Positions 18,109-28,723 of a stretch of DNA of 64,000 nt are shown piece by piece. Every line of letters starts with the position of its first letter. The first letter of the stretch is position 1. Below the pieces are notes generated by a model. That model was not told the origin of the DNA, ran no database searches, and was given only the letters and a program-made list of their open reading frames with translations. Source of the DNA: Staphylococcus epidermidis (GTDB taxonomy: Bacteria > Bacillota > Bacilli > Staphylococcales > Staphylococcaceae). The stretch spans positions 1,798,001 through 1,862,000 of the forward strand of contig NZ_AP019721.1 in NCBI RefSeq assembly GCF_006742205.1, read 5' to 3'. The position numbers and the translations under genes are program-made.

Positions 18109-18712
18109 ATGAAAAATGTTTCTAAAGCTTTGATTTGGTTTGTTATAAGCTTCATCATCTTTCACGCAATATTATTTGTGATGTGGGGAGAACATCAAGA
18201 ATACTGGTATTTATATACTGGCATTATGTTAATAGCTGGAATAAGTTATGTTTTTTACCAAAGAGACATTGCATCTAAACGATTATTAACTTCCATAGGC
18301 ATGGGTATAATAACGAGTGTCGCACTTATTATTATACAATTAATTTTTTCACTTATTTCATCAGAATTATCATACGCATCTTTAATCAAAGAATTATCAC
18401 GAACGGGTTGTCTACTTTAAATGGCAAATGCTCGTTACTTTATTATTTGTGATACCTTGTCATGAATTATATATGAGAACTGTTTTACAAAAGGAATTAA
18501 TAAAATATAACTTACCGAAATGGGCTAGCATTTTAATTGTTGCAATATGTTCAAGTTCATTATTTATATACTTAGATAATTGGTGGATTGTATTCTTTAT
18601 TTTTGTAGCTCAATTCATTCTATCTCTTAGCTATGAATATACGAGACGTATTGCTACGACTACAATTGGTCAAATTGTGGCTATCATTTTATTATTGATA
18701 TTCCACGGATAA
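18109..18712 (+). pseudogene. CPBP/Abi-type membrane protein, one-base frameshift
   Basis: Two adjoining frames (18109-18420 and 18428-18712) make up one membrane protein of about 200 residues. Removing one T at about 18405 (ACGGGTTGTCTAC) restores the frame through VYFKWQMLVTLLFVIPCHEL. The second half holds the CPBP motif region as HELYMR rather than EExxxR, and the usual second-motif histidine is missing (SSLFIYLDNWW). Even an intact copy would therefore be a non-catalytic Abi-domain protein. The cause of the frameshift, mutation or sequencing error, cannot be decided here. Confidence 0.75.
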
Positions 18713-18760
18713 AAAAAGCATTTCTTAGACTCATGAATTTGAGCTAAGAAATGCTTTTTT
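18712..18760. terminator. Terminator downstream of the CPBP-like gene
   Basis: The stem AAAAAGCATTTCTTAG/CTAAGAAATGCTTTTTT lies directly after the stop. T runs on both strands let it also serve the converging phosphatase gene. Confidence 0.92.
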
Positions 18761-18814
18761 AAATTAATTAAAGAAAAAGTTACACATACACCGTTATAAA
18801 TAGTACGAGGAAGA

Positions 18815-20320
18815 TTAATAAACTTTAAAATTATGATTTAATTTCACAGAATACATGTCACATTTTAAATTTTTTCTAATCAATCCACCCATCGTTTCCG
18901 AATATGTGTCGTGAACGATAGCTTCTTGTAAATACATTTTGTAGTTTCTATAACAATAATCTGTCATTGTTATTCTATACGAATCTTCTTCATTTAGACC
19001 ATTTAATTTAACTCTATTAAACGGTGATTGTGACATGTCTATACAATAATCAAACCCTTGCCAAACTGTAAATAACGTTTCATCTATCATTGTCATACTT
19101 AATTGTCGCTTATTAAAATCAATATGCGCATAACTGTATTCAAGTATATCTTTGATATTTTTACCTTTGACAGTGATATCTATAGGTTTATCTGGATGAG
19201 GGTATGCATCGTATATATCTCTATTTCTTATAGTTCCTTTTAACCCTTCCTCACCATTCTTAGGTATATGCACACAAGAAATATCATAATTATAGGCTAA
19301 TCTAATTGCATCATGTAATAATTGAGTAAAAGGATGCGGCTTACAAATAATATCTTCAATACATTGAACTGTTAAGCCATTGTTTTTGTTTGAAACTACT
19401 GAATTTGCCCAGTGTTTGACTGCCTTACGATCATAATATGTTTCTTTTAATAATTGCTCATCTTCATGGTAATCATTTAAGTCAATAACTTTTGAGTCGA
19501 TGTGCTCAATCTCATAAGAAGTTGTACGTTTCTTAAATTTAATTGAAAGATGTACTAATTCCTCAGCATTTTGACCTGCTTGAACATATATAGTTCCATG
19601 ATCTTTTCCAACTACTGTTTGATGTTGATGAGCGGTAATAATTACATCAATAACACCAAGTTCTTCCATAATTTTTTCAGCTTCGTTTGCATTTTTTTCA
19701 TTTCTTTTATTGGCACTACTAATTTTATTTAACCCACCATGATAAATAACAATAAGGAAGTCTGGTTCTTCAACTTCATGTATGTATCTAATCCAACGTT
19801 TAGCTGAAACCAAAGTCTTCTCAATACAGACATCTTCTTCCATTTCTGCGTACTCGTTCTTCATTAATCCATCTGATGTTAAACCTACGATAGCAATTTT
19901 CAAATCTGAATACATTTTGATTGTATAAGGCGTAGAAAAATATGGCTCTCTAGTAACAGTATACTCTATATTTGCTGATAGCCAAGGAAACCTTGAGAGT
20001 GCAACTGAACGTGTCAAAAAAGATAATCCAAATTTAAATTCATTAGGGCTAATTCCACTAGCATCATACTGCATTGCATTCATCAACTTAATCATAGGAT
20101 GACGTTTATATGGTGCTACAACGGCGTAATAAAATGCTGCAAGTGATCCCGCCAAACTTCCCCCACTATCTAGTAATATGACATTTTCATTATTTTTTCG
20201 AGCTTCATTAACATAAGTACCAGCCCGATAAATGTTTGAGCCATAATCACCATTTAAGAAGTGACTATGCATATCAGAAGTTGCAATCACATCAACTATT
20301 TTATTTTCATTTTTTTCCAT
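18815..20320 (-). CDS. 5'-nucleotidase/2',3'-cyclic phosphodiesterase-like metallophosphatase
   Basis: The 501-residue protein has a calcineurin-like domain with the metal ligands of motif I (ATSDMHSH), motif II (DSGGSLAG, where the usual GDxxxG is altered) and later H-containing motifs (YHGGLNK near 215, TAHQHQT near 250). A 5'-nucleotidase C-terminal domain follows (ICKPHPFTQLLHDAIRLAY). No signal peptide is seen, so it should be cytoplasmic, unlike secreted UshA. The start is set at ATG 20320 because AGGAGAGGAG lies 8 bases upstream; a longer frame to 20365 has no site. The natural substrate is unknown. Confidence 0.82.
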   Translation of the reverse strand: MEKNENKIVDVIATSDMHSHFLNGDYGSNIYRAGTYVNEARKNNENVILLDSGGSLAGSLAAFYYAVVAPYKRHPMIKLMNAMQYDASGISPNEFKFGLSFLTRSVALSRFPWLSANIEYTVTREPYFSTPYTIKMYSDLKIAIVGLTSDGLMKNEYAEMEEDVCIEKTLVSAKRWIRYIHEVEEPDFLIVIYHGGLNKISSANKRNEKNANEAEKIMEELGVIDVIITAHQHQTVVGKDHGTIYVQAGQNAEELVHLSIKFKKRTTSYEIEHIDSKVIDLNDYHEDEQLLKETYYDRKAVKHWANSVVSNKNNGLTVQCIEDIICKPHPFTQLLHDAIRLAYNYDISCVHIPKNGEEGLKGTIRNRDIYDAYPHPDKPIDITVKGKNIKDILEYSYAHIDFNKRQLSMTMIDETLFTVWQGFDYCIDMSQSPFNRVKLNGLNEEDSYRITMTDYCYRNYKMYLQEAIVHDTYSETMGGLIRKNLKCDMYSVKLNHNFKVY

Positions 20321-20405
20321 AGAGCCACTCCTCTCCTTGAATTTAGTGTAACATGTACCATTCATTAAATGTTATAAAACTATTATCGCATTGATATCAT
20401 TCTAA

Positions 20406-20451
20406 ATAAAAAAACTATTAGCAAAGGTGCACGTATGTCTTTGCTAATAGT
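20406..20451 (-). terminator. Terminator of the ktrD-like gene
   Basis: A 13-base stem ACTATTAGCAAAG/CTTTGCTAATAGT with a T-rich tail on the minus strand, 8 bases beyond the stop codon. Confidence 0.9.
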
Positions 20452-20458
20452 GTATTGA

Positions 20459-21817
20459 CTATCCAATTTGTATACGTTCTTTAGGATAGCTATATTTTTC
20501 GGGTTCTTTACGTCCAGCTAACATAATAATGAATGAAATAAGTCCTACACGACCTATAAACATTAATATCATTAATACAGCCTTGGTAATGTCGTTGACA
20601 TCGCTTGTCACACCTAAGCTTAAACCACATGTACCAAACGCAGACATTACTTCAAAGAAAATTTGTAAAAAGGACAACTTGCCTTGTTCAGTGGCAGATA
20701 TAATAATCATGCTAATAAATGTAATTAATGACGCCATAGTAAATACGGCAAATGATCTTTGTACATCCATAATATGTACTTCTCTGTTGAAAATTTTAAT
20801 ACCTGTTTTGTCACCAGTATTATTAAAATTAATAACAAACAAAATTAAAATAGCAAATGTTGTTGTTCTGATTCCACCTCCTACAGAACTGGGAGATGAT
20901 CCTATAAACATCAATAATCCCATTACAATATTTGTTGCGTCGCTGAAATGTGACACATCTATCGTTTGCAAACCTGCACTTCTGGTCGTTGATGATTGGA
21001 ACAATGCATAAAATAATGATTGATGCCAACTCAATCCTTTAAATGCATTGCTATGTTCTAATATTAATACAACAATAACGCCGAATAAAAATAAGAATAA
21101 ATACGTTGTTGTCGTTATTTTTGTGAATAATGAGAACCTAAAATTAGTTACTCGATTCTTTATATATGCTTTTAACTCCAACAAAACTGGAAAGCCTATA
21201 GATCCTAACACAATTAAGAACATTACTATTGTTTGTACAAAATAGTCTTTTGCATAGGGAACTAAAGATTCACCAGTAATATCAAGACCACCGTTAGTCG
21301 TAGCAGATACTGACACAAAAATGCCTTGCATTAATGCGTTTTTTAAATCAGGATTATCCCGATAAAAATAGAACGCGAGTAAGAGTGCACCTATAAACTC
21401 AATAATAAAAATTGTTCTTACAATTTCTAAAATCAGTTTAACCGTTCCACTCATAGTATCTCTATTATTATCTAACATAATGAGTTGTCGTTCTCTAATT
21501 CCAATATGTTTGCCTAAAACAACCCAAAGCATGGTTCCAATAGCCATAACACCTATACCACCGATGTTCAAAATAATAAGTATGATAATTTGACCAAAGG
21601 TTGAGTATGTGTCGACTATAGTAATTGGTGATAATCCTGTAACACTAATACCTGATACAGCTACAAAAAGTGTATCAATTGGATTAACCTCAACCCCTTG
21701 TTTATGAACATATGGCAAATTTAATAATAAAAATGCAACGACGATGGCAAATAGATAATAGAGTATAATCCCTTGTTGAGGGCTAGATTTTTTAAGCAGC
21801 TGACTTAAAACTGACAT
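20459..21817 (-). CDS. ktrD: Ktr-type potassium transporter membrane subunit (KtrB/KtrD)
   Basis: The 452-residue membrane protein has four M1-P-M2 repeats of the Trk/Ktr/HKT superfamily. The selectivity-filter loops are visible as SGISVTGLSP near residue 55, SATTNGGLDITG near 175, SSTTRSAGLQTID near 285 and SAFGTCGLSLG near 395. The flexible intramembrane gate region GSSPSSVGGGIRTTT is present. It imports K+ with a cytosolic RCK partner (KtrA/KtrC) not seen in this window. ktrD rather than ktrB is inferred from the htrA-like neighbour. ATG 21817 is preferred to the upstream GTG, which forms part of the GAGGTG ribosome site. Confidence 0.85.
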   Translation of the reverse strand: MSVLSQLLKKSSPQQGIILYYLFAIVVAFLLLNLPYVHKQGVEVNPIDTLFVAVSGISVTGLSPITIVDTYSTFGQIIILIILNIGGIGVMAIGTMLWVVLGKHIGIRERQLIMLDNNRDTMSGTVKLILEIVRTIFIIEFIGALLLAFYFYRDNPDLKNALMQGIFVSVSATTNGGLDITGESLVPYAKDYFVQTIVMFLIVLGSIGFPVLLELKAYIKNRVTNFRFSLFTKITTTTYLFLFLFGVIVVLILEHSNAFKGLSWHQSLFYALFQSSTTRSAGLQTIDVSHFSDATNIVMGLLMFIGSSPSSVGGGIRTTTFAILILFVINFNNTGDKTGIKIFNREVHIMDVQRSFAVFTMASLITFISMIIISATEQGKLSFLQIFFEVMSAFGTCGLSLGVTSDVNDITKAVLMILMFIGRVGLISFIIMLAGRKEPEKYSYPKERIQIG

Positions 21818-21834
21818 GATTTTCACCTCAACAT

Positions 21835-23592
21835 TTATTTCAATTTGATTTTAATATTTTTCTCCGCACCATTTCGATAAATTTTAGCAGTAATTGTTTT
21901 TTGATCATCATAATGACTATATATGACTTGTCTATATCGTAAGTTATCTTCAATCTTCTTACCATCTAATTCTACTATTACATCACCTTTTTTTAAACCT
22001 GCTTTGTCTCCTAAACCATTTTCTTTCACTTCACCGATTAATACACCATGATTCACTTTAGCTGGTAAGTTGATTGCATTACGTTCAGAATCGTCAAGGT
22101 CACCAACATTTTTGATTTTGATTTCAGTATTGGGGTAGTTCACTTTACCTTTATGCTCTAATTCTTTCGCAATCTTACGTACATCATTAATAGGTATCGC
22201 AAAAGCCATTCCTTCTACATTATGCATATCAATTTTTAAAGAAACTATACCTATGAGTCTACCGTCTCTATCGACCACAGCACCACCTGAATTTCCTGGG
22301 TTCACAGGCGCATCAATTTGAAAAGCTTTCATCAAAGCATCATAATTATCATTTTTATCAATGTCCACAGGTACATGACGATTGAGTCCAGACACAATAC
22401 CTTGAGAAACACTTCCTTTAAAGTCTGTGCCTAGAGGATTGCCTATAACTAAAATAGGTTCAGCCAATTTAATATTATTAGAATCCCCCATAGTCATTGG
22501 TTTAATATTTTCGTCAGCAACTTTAGCTTTTACAACTGCTAAATCAGACCATTTATCTTTACCAATTACCTTACCTGTCACAGATTTATCATTACCATAT
22601 GTTACTTTTTGTTTTTCTTGATCACCGACAACGTGTGCATTAGTAAAAATATAAATAGAGTCGCCCACTTTTTTGTAGACGACACCTGATCCTATCTCAT
22701 TATCAGATTCATTTTTGTTATCAGACACAGTCGTGTCATTAGACAAATCATTCTCGACAGTTACAACTGACTTAACAGAGTTTTCAGCAATTTTCATCGC
22801 TGTTGTTTCATCTTTAGCTGTACCGTTAAATGCACTATCATTTGTATGATCATTTTTATTAACTGTAGTGAATATGGCATTTAATATTAAAAGTAATACT
22901 ATAATACCGATAATAATTAACATTTTAGGCCAGTGTTCTTTAAAGAAAGCTACCACCAATTGTTTAAATTCATTAACTTTTTTTATATTTTCGGCTCTGT
23001 TACGTTGTTTGTCTTCTTTTTTAAGAAATTGCGCTTGTTGAGTATTATCGTTGTCTTTATCTTTTGGTTGTGAATAGCTATGTTTTGAAGAATATGGTTG
23101 TGTACTTCTTGAATCTTGCTCAGTATGATTAGAATTTACGCCTAGCATAGATTCCTTTGAAGTCAATTTAGTATGTTGTTTACTTTCGTTTCCAGAATCA
23201 TCATAGTCTTTTATTGACTTATTTTGATGCGGTAAAGTGGAGGTATCACTTGAAACTCGCACATCATGTAGACTTTCTTCTCCAATTTTATTATCGTCGT
23301 CTTTAGATTTATTCATTTGATTATTTTGATTTAAAGTTTTTTGTTTATAACTTTTATCATCACGTTGTTGATGTATTTCTTCTTGTGTCAGCTTCTCTAT
23401 TCTTGCTTTTCTCAAATTATCTTTAACACGTTCCTCATTGACTTTAGTTTGATGTTGTTCTCTTTTAGCTTGATTTTCCTTCTCTATTTTCTCACGTCTT
23501 ATGCGCTCTTCTCGCTCTACGTTATGAAAGTATTCACGTCTTTTACGTCGATATTGACTGCGTGGTATGACTTGTTTTTTATTGTTATCCAC
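21835..23592 (-). CDS. htrA: HtrA-like membrane-anchored serine protease
   Basis: The 585-residue protein has three parts. Residues 1-215 are a very charged, Lys/Glu/Gln-rich cytoplasmic region, residues ~222-243 form one membrane segment, and the rest is an extracellular trypsin-like domain plus one PDZ domain (~490-580). The catalytic triad is clear: H320 (TNAHVVG), D350 (WSDLAVV) and S435 (NPGNSGGAV). Such proteases degrade or refold misfolded exported proteins. Staphylococci have two HtrA homologues; this one, with a long cytoplasmic head beside the Ktr gene, matches the larger type. It ends 17 bases before ktrD, so the two are probably cotranscribed. Confidence 0.92.
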   Translation of the reverse strand: MDNNKKQVIPRSQYRRKRREYFHNVEREERIRREKIEKENQAKREQHQTKVNEERVKDNLRKARIEKLTQEEIHQQRDDKSYKQKTLNQNNQMNKSKDDDNKIGEESLHDVRVSSDTSTLPHQNKSIKDYDDSGNESKQHTKLTSKESMLGVNSNHTEQDSRSTQPYSSKHSYSQPKDKDNDNTQQAQFLKKEDKQRNRAENIKKVNEFKQLVVAFFKEHWPKMLIIIGIIVLLLILNAIFTTVNKNDHTNDSAFNGTAKDETTAMKIAENSVKSVVTVENDLSNDTTVSDNKNESDNEIGSGVVYKKVGDSIYIFTNAHVVGDQEKQKVTYGNDKSVTGKVIGKDKWSDLAVVKAKVADENIKPMTMGDSNNIKLAEPILVIGNPLGTDFKGSVSQGIVSGLNRHVPVDIDKNDNYDALMKAFQIDAPVNPGNSGGAVVDRDGRLIGIVSLKIDMHNVEGMAFAIPINDVRKIAKELEHKGKVNYPNTEIKIKNVGDLDDSERNAINLPAKVNHGVLIGEVKENGLGDKAGLKKGDVIVELDGKKIEDNLRYRQVIYSHYDDQKTITAKIYRNGAEKNIKIKLK

Positions 23593-23747
23593 TAGAAGAC
23601 CACTCCTATAGTTTCTTTAACTCATTCTTTATCTGTAAAATTCAAGTTATTTTAATACTATATATCATCATCATTTTAAATTCGTTTATAATCTAAAGTT
23701 TAATATTTTAACTATAAAACTGCAATATTCTAATAAAAATTAAAATA

Positions 23748-23787
23748 AAAAGAACCTCCACTTAAATTATTATTAAGCAAAGGTTCT
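23748..23787 (-). terminator. Terminator of terC
   Basis: AGAACCT ... AGGTTCT pairing with a T-rich tail (TTTTTATTTTAA) on the minus strand, shortly after the terC stop. Confidence 0.75.
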
Positions 23788-23802
23788 AGCATATCAATCA
23801 AA

Positions 23803-24618
23803 TTATTTTTGATTACCTTTTTTCTTGTTGCCAATTGCTGAAGTTAACCATCCTATTAAAACTAAGCCAACTAATACTACCCAGAAGATTGTTTGCCATA
23901 AAGCACTATGTGGAAATGCTTCTGGTAAAACGCCAATATCAGGATGTGCAAGTACCATTATAATAAGTTTAATACCTACCCAACCTACAATTGCAAACGC
24001 AGCACCTTCAAGTCCTGGATATTTATTCAACAATTCTACAAACCAAGTTGCTGCAAATCTCATCAAGATGACACCTATCATTCCACCAAGGAACATAACA
24101 ATAAATTGGCCTAAGTCCATACCACCAAAATGTATGCCAACTTTTGGTAATGTAACGGCTATGGCTAATGCGGCAAGCATCGAATCAATTGCAAACGCGA
24201 TATCAGCGAATTCAACTTTAAATACTGTTCCCCAAAAAGATTTAGGGCCTACTTCTTTTTCGTTGCCTGTTTCATCGAAATGATGTTCGTCTCCTGTTTC
24301 TTTATGATGTTTTTCATTTGATTGATGGAAAAATTGCCATAAATTTTTAATAGACATATAGATTAAGTAAACAGCACCTGCTGCTTGTATCCACCAGAAG
24401 TTTGCAATAATACTTATTAAAAATAAAGCAATAAATCTAAAAATGAATGCACCTAATAGGCCATAAAAAAGTGCTTTTTTACGTTGTTTAGGTGGTAGAT
24501 GTTTAACCATTACCGCCATTACAATTGCATTATCAGCTGCTAATAATCCTTCTAAAAATACAAGTACTAAAAGTACCCATAAATAAGGTAAAATCAAACT
24601 CGGATCCATTGTGGACAA
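23803..24618 (-). CDS. terC: TerC-family membrane protein
   Basis: The 271-residue protein has about seven to eight membrane segments and the TerC core. LEGLLAADNAIVMAVMVKHLP near residue 22 has the acidic metal-site residues, and VEFADIAFAIDSMLAALAIAV near 135 has the second conserved Asp/Glu pair. Between them lies a hydrophilic, His-rich loop (KHHKETGDEHHFDETGNEK). TerC proteins have been linked to Mn2+ handling, including metalation of exported enzymes. The yybP-ykoY riboswitch just upstream strongly supports a manganese role here. The ribosome site AAGGAG precedes the ATG. Confidence 0.9.
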   Translation of the reverse strand: MSTMDPSLILPYLWVLLVLVFLEGLLAADNAIVMAVMVKHLPPKQRKKALFYGLLGAFIFRFIALFLISIIANFWWIQAAGAVYLIYMSIKNLWQFFHQSNEKHHKETGDEHHFDETGNEKEVGPKSFWGTVFKVEFADIAFAIDSMLAALAIAVTLPKVGIHFGGMDLGQFIVMFLGGMIGVILMRFAATWFVELLNKYPGLEGAAFAIVGWVGIKLIIMVLAHPDIGVLPEAFPHSALWQTIFWVVLVGLVLIGWLTSAIGNKKKGNQK

Positions 24619-24642
24619 CTCCTTTTAGTTTAAATACAAATA

Positions 24643-24678
24643 AAGAGACCTATGCTAATTTAATAGCAAAGGTCTCAC
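24643..24678 (-). terminator. Expression-platform terminator of the terC riboswitch
   Basis: GAGACC(TTTGCTATTAAATTAGCATA)GGTCTC followed by TTTATTT on the minus strand lies between the aptamer and the terC ribosome site. It should be disrupted when the aptamer binds metal. Confidence 0.8.
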
Positions 24679-24682
24679 TTAG

Positions 24683-24806
24683 CAATATTTTTGCCCACTT
24701 TACCGGAAGACTTATCTTCGTAATGACGACAAAGTGTTGAATAGTTATTATCAGTTTAAATGCATTCAATAACTATTCTCAAGTTACTCCCCTCTGACAG
24801 TTTTGT
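24683..24806 (-). promoter_or_regulatory. yybP-ykoY (Mn2+) riboswitch aptamer upstream of terC
   Basis: Read on the minus strand, the segment begins with the consensus-like GGGGAGTAAC. It then forms a long P2 hairpin (GAATAGTTATT ... AATAACTATTC), returns with TTTGTCGTCATTACGAAG, and has the L3-type CTTCCGGTAAAG before the terminator. This order and these invariant pieces fit the yybP-ykoY class, which senses Mn2+ and often controls MntP/TerC-type exporters. The assignment is from recognised motifs; a covariance-model score would settle it. Confidence 0.85.
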
Positions 24807-24917
24807 CATAGGTATTTATTTGTTATTTTCAGTATACATACTATGACACTGCATAGCAATATAAACATTTTTCATATACTATGGTGTGCCCGAATAGTGA
24901 TATGTTTAAACATTCAA

Positions 24918-26480
24918 TTATAATAAACTATACAGTTTAATATCAGAGAATTTTTCTTCAAACCAACGCGTTGCAAATTCATTTTCAAATAGGAATACAT
25001 AATTGTCGTATCTATCTTTTACTAAAATTGATCTAGAAGTATTCATATTATCTTTAATATCTTCTTCATTTTCAATCCAACGCGCAATTTTACGTCCAAC
25101 TGGTTCCATAACCACATCTACATTATATTCATTATTCATGCGGTGTTCAAACACCTCAAATTGTAATTGACCCACAGCACCTAAGATAATTTGATTTGTG
25201 TGCAACGTTTTATAATATTGAATTGCACCTTCTTGAACAAGCTGTTCAATCCCTTTATGAAAATGCTTTTGTTTCATTACATTTTTGGCAGAAACCTTCA
25301 TAAATATTTCTGGAGTAAATTGTGGTAACTCTTGGAAACTATATTTCTGCTTACCACCAACTAAAGTATCGCCTATTTGATAGTTACCTGTATCATACAA
25401 ACCAATAATATCGCCTGCTACAGCATGATTAACAGTTTCTTTATCATCAGCCATAAATGATGTGGAACGAGTTATTTTTTGTTTTTTATTAGTTCTTTGT
25501 AAGGTTACATCCATTCCTCTTTCAAACGCACCACTTACCACGCGCATAAATGCAATTCTGTCACGATGCTTTGGATCCATATTGGCTTGAATTTTAAAGA
25601 TAAACCCAGAAAAATCTATGTCGAATGGACTAACATCAACCTCTTCTTTAGTTTGTCTCGCATTAGGCATTGGCGCATGATCAACGTATGCATTTAAGAA
25701 ATTTTGTACGCCGAAGTTTGCTAATGCCGATCCAAAGAAAACAGGTGTTAATTCACCGTTCAGTAACGCTTCATTATCAAATGCTTCACCCGCTTCATCG
25801 ACAAGCATCATTTCTTCAATTGCTTGTTCAAATGCACTATCATTTTTTATCGCGTGTTCTTCTTTAAGTTCGTAATCTTCGTTTAAATGTAATAAATTTT
25901 CTTCATCTCTAAATGGTTCAATCGTTTTAGAGTGTCTATCAATAATACCAAAGAAATTTTGTCCCATACCAACAGGCCAATTCATTGGATAAGTGTCAAT
26001 ATTAAGTGTTTCTTCTATTTCATCAAGTAATTCAAATGGCTCTTTCCCTACTCTATCCAATTTATTGATGAATGTAAAAATAGGGATACCTCGCATTTTA
26101 CAAACTTTAAATAATTTTAATGTTTGTGGTTCTATACCTTTTGCACAGTCAATAACCATAACTGCACTATCTACTGCCATTAATGTACGATACGTATCCT
26201 CTGAAAAATCTTCATGCCCGGGCGTATCTAAAATATTTATCTTATAATCATCATAATCAAATTGCATTACAGAGCTTGTAACTGAGATACCACGTTCTTG
26301 TTCTACCTTCATCCAATCACTTGTTGCAAATTTACCCGTCTTTTTCCCTTTAACTGTCCCAGCTTCACGAATCGCTCCACTGAAATACAACAATTTTTCA
26401 GTTAAAGTTGTTTTACCAGCATCGGGGTGTGAAATGATGGCAAATGTCTTTCTTGACTCTATTTCTTCTTTTAAATTCAT
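24918..26480 (-). CDS. prfC: Peptide chain release factor 3
   Basis: RF3 is the GTPase that removes RF1/RF2 from the ribosome after termination. The 520-residue protein carries all GTPase motifs: G1 [15 protein letters not shown] at the N-terminus, G2/switch [23 protein letters not shown]3 [14 protein letters not shown] and G4 NKLDR near residue 140. EF-Tu-like domain II and the RF3 C-terminal domain ([20 protein letters not shown]) follow. The start has AAGGAG upstream. It lies 3 bases behind the YueH-like gene and is probably cotranscribed with murE. Confidence 0.97.
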   Translation of the reverse strand: MNLKEEIESRKTFAIISHPDAGKTTLTEKLLYFSGAIREAGTVKGKKTGKFATSDWMKVEQERGISVTSSVMQFDYDDYKINILDTPGHEDFSEDTYRTLMAVDSAVMVIDCAKGIEPQTLKLFKVCKMRGIPIFTFINKLDRVGKEPFELLDEIEETLNIDTYPMNWPVGMGQNFFGIIDRHSKTIEPFRDEENLLHLNEDYELKEEHAIKNDSAFEQAIEEMMLVDEAGEAFDNEALLNGELTPVFFGSALANFGVQNFLNAYVDHAPMPNARQTKEEVDVSPFDIDFSGFIFKIQANMDPKHRDRIAFMRVVSGAFERGMDVTLQRTNKKQKITRSTSFMADDKETVNHAVAGDIIGLYDTGNYQIGDTLVGGKQKYSFQELPQFTPEIFMKVSAKNVMKQKHFHKGIEQLVQEGAIQYYKTLHTNQIILGAVGQLQFEVFEHRMNNEYNVDVVMEPVGRKIARWIENEEDIKDNMNTSRSILVKDRYDNYVFLFENEFATRWFEEKFSDIKLYSLL

Positions 26481-26483
26481 TTA

Positions 26484-26729
26484 TCATTCTCCTTTGGATT
26501 CATTTCTAATCAAATCAGTTATATTACTTGCCAATGTATCTGCTTCAACTTCAGTCAACAAATTGAATAATTGCATCACTAATTCCTCATATAGCTGATT
26601 TGCATCTAACTCTTTGGATAACTCAATGGACCAAAAAAGTTCTGGAATAGCTAACATGATTAAATCATTAGAATGATAATGATATACGTTTATCATCATT
26701 CCATGAAACTGAAGTGATTTAATCCTCAA
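26484..26729 (-). CDS. YueH-like small protein
   Basis: This protein of about 81 residues has the pattern [27 protein letters not shown] followed by an acidic helical tail. I associate it with the YueH family of small uncharacterised firmicute proteins. The start is uncertain. TTG 26729 ([10 protein letters not shown]) with GGTGG about 10 bases upstream would overlap murE by 11 bases; ATG codons 10 and 11 codons later are alternatives. The gene is wedged between murE and prfC in the same direction, an arrangement I recall from other staphylococci. Confidence 0.65.
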   Translation of the reverse strand: MRIKSLQFHGMMINVYHYHSNDLIMLAIPELFWSIELSKELDANQLYEELVMQLFNLLTEVEADTLASNITDLIRNESKGE

Positions 26730-28203
26730 GAGGTCCACCACCAAATTTTTGATATGCTGCTTTTAAGCCAATTAAGTCATCGCGATGTGGGACTTTAACA
26801 TGACCAGGCATAATTTGATAAGGCTCTCGACCTTTTGAGGCCAAAACAACTGTATCACCTGGTTCAGCAATATCAATCGCGTGTCTAATACCTTCTGCAC
26901 GGTCATCAAACTCTATATAATTGTTATGCGTTGCACCTTTAGCTAATTCAGCTGTCAACATTTTAGGATCATCGTTAGCAGGATTATCTGGAGTAAAAAT
27001 AACATAATCTGCTCGACATGCTACTCTCCCCATCTCAGGTGTTTTCGTTAAATCTCTTTCCCCAGCCATACCTACTAAAAAGATTAGCTTTTGTTTAACA
27101 AATGGTTGTACAGCATCAATCAGTTTATTCATACCATCAGCTGTATGTGCATAATCTATAATCAAATCTATAGGAAGTGATGGATCAAGTACTTCTAAGC
27201 GCCCCTCTACAGGTTCAAGCTCAGTAACAGCATTAATAATTTCATTTAAATTTGTTCCCTTACTCCAAACCGCAATCATAGCAGCCATAATATTTGAAAT
27301 GTTAAACCTACCTACATAAGGAGATTTAACTGGAAAACTTCCAAATGGAGTACAAAATTCAAATTCTACACCTTGCAATGATTCTTTAATGTTTTTAGCC
27401 ATAAATTGTGCTTCGTGAGTAATACCATATGTAAATACTTCATAGGGTGTCACACTTGCTAAATAATCGGAGAAGTCATCATCATTATTTAATACAACAT
27501 ATTTTTCTTTAGACAAATCTTCACCTAACTGGCTAAATAATAACGATTTAGCATGTCCATATGCTTCCATAGTTCCATGAAAGTCTAAATGATCTTGAGT
27601 CAAGTTTGAAAAGATAGCAACGTCAAACTCTACGCCTCTAAGTCGACCTAAGGCCAATCCATGACTAGAAACTTCCATCGTCATTGCTTCTGCATTGGCA
27701 TCAACTGCTTCTTTGATCTTTTTTGTTAATGCTACTGTTTCTGGTGTTGTATTCGCACCTTTTGTTTTTGTTTCATTAACTTGAAATCCATTCGTACCTA
27801 GATATGCACTATTTTTATTCAATTTTCTATAAATTAAATGAATCATAGTTGCAATCGATGTCTTACCGTTCGTCCCCGTAACACCATATGTCGTCAGTTG
27901 ATGACTAGGAAACTCGTATAATTCATGTGCCAATAGACTTGCAACACGTAAAGTATCGGGAACAACGACTTGCGTCACATTACCTTTAAGTTCGAGTTCT
28001 CTATTGACAACAACAATACCACAACCTTGATCTACTACATTTTGACAAAACTTATGACTATCTACCGTATATCCTTTAGATGCTACAAATAGACTTCCCT
28101 CTTTAGCTGTACGTGAGTCAGTGGTAATATCGTCCACCTGTATATCTAATGTACCAATTACATTTTTTACTCTAATTTTTTTGAACAACGCACTTGCATT
28201 CAA
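26719..28203 (-). CDS. murE: UDP-MurNAc-tripeptide synthetase (L-lysine adding)
   Basis: MurE adds the third stem-peptide residue to UDP-MurNAc-L-Ala-D-Glu. The 494-residue protein has the Mur-ligase ATP loop [17 protein letters not shown] near residue 109, the central motif [14 protein letters not shown], and [11 protein letters not shown]. The substrate-selecting motif reads DNPANDDP (near residue 405). DNPR is typical of diaminopimelate-adding enzymes, so this fits L-lysine, as in staphylococcal peptidoglycan. The start is supported by AAAGGAGCG upstream. Confidence 0.97.
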   Translation of the reverse strand: MNASALFKKIRVKNVIGTLDIQVDDITTDSRTAKEGSLFVASKGYTVDSHKFCQNVVDQGCGIVVVNRELELKGNVTQVVVPDTLRVASLLAHELYEFPSHQLTTYGVTGTNGKTSIATMIHLIYRKLNKNSAYLGTNGFQVNETKTKGANTTPETVALTKKIKEAVDANAEAMTMEVSSHGLALGRLRGVEFDVAIFSNLTQDHLDFHGTMEAYGHAKSLLFSQLGEDLSKEKYVVLNNDDDFSDYLASVTPYEVFTYGITHEAQFMAKNIKESLQGVEFEFCTPFGSFPVKSPYVGRFNISNIMAAMIAVWSKGTNLNEIINAVTELEPVEGRLEVLDPSLPIDLIIDYAHTADGMNKLIDAVQPFVKQKLIFLVGMAGERDLTKTPEMGRVACRADYVIFTPDNPANDDPKMLTAELAKGATHNNYIEFDDRAEGIRHAIDIAEPGDTVVLASKGREPYQIMPGHVKVPHRDDLIGLKAAYQKFGGGPLED

Positions 28204-28723
28204 AATGTATCGCTCCTTTTTTTACAATAAGTCTATTATACACGTTTTATTATCGTTGATAAATTTATAATTATAAGTCTTATTAATTTATTTTTAATCA
28301 TAATTGACGTAATATATCCGAATCACGTTCTATTAGATAGTGATAAAATCATTCATTAAAGACTGTTAAGGTAGTGTTAAAATATACTTAAAATTTTGTT
28401 GCGCTCACCTTTAAATAATTCATTCCTTATTTAAATAATGCTAAGATATACATGTATTAACATAATATATAGCAAATACTAAGATTTTTTGAAGACAATA
28501 CTAAAATCGTGCAGAATGTGTTCAAATTTAGTTTCGTTACCTTGCAACCATACTTAATAAATAATGAACACTTTATAAAGCAAATTTACGACAAAGCATG
28601 GTATTGTACGCCTTATTTATAGTATTTAAATACAATAAATGGTACACTTCTTTTCCTTTTACAATGCATGAAAATACGTTACAATTATTATAAATTTTAA
28701 AAATTAACGGAGGGTGGCTATAA
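28204..28723. other. Divergent intergenic region between murE and ugtP
   Basis: The 520 AT-rich bases separate two divergent cell-envelope genes and must hold both promoters. I find no reading frame with a ribosome site and no clear hairpin. The stretch is longer than expected for two promoters, so an sRNA or complex control region is possible, but nothing specific is seen. Confidence 0.5.

Noticed and set aside
20529..21011. 160-codon plus-strand frame opposite ktrD
   Set aside because: It is the antisense shadow of a well supported membrane-protein gene and has no ribosome site.
23825..24283. 152-codon plus-strand frame opposite terC
   Set aside because: Antisense to a clear TerC-family gene; its composition mirrors the membrane codons of terC.
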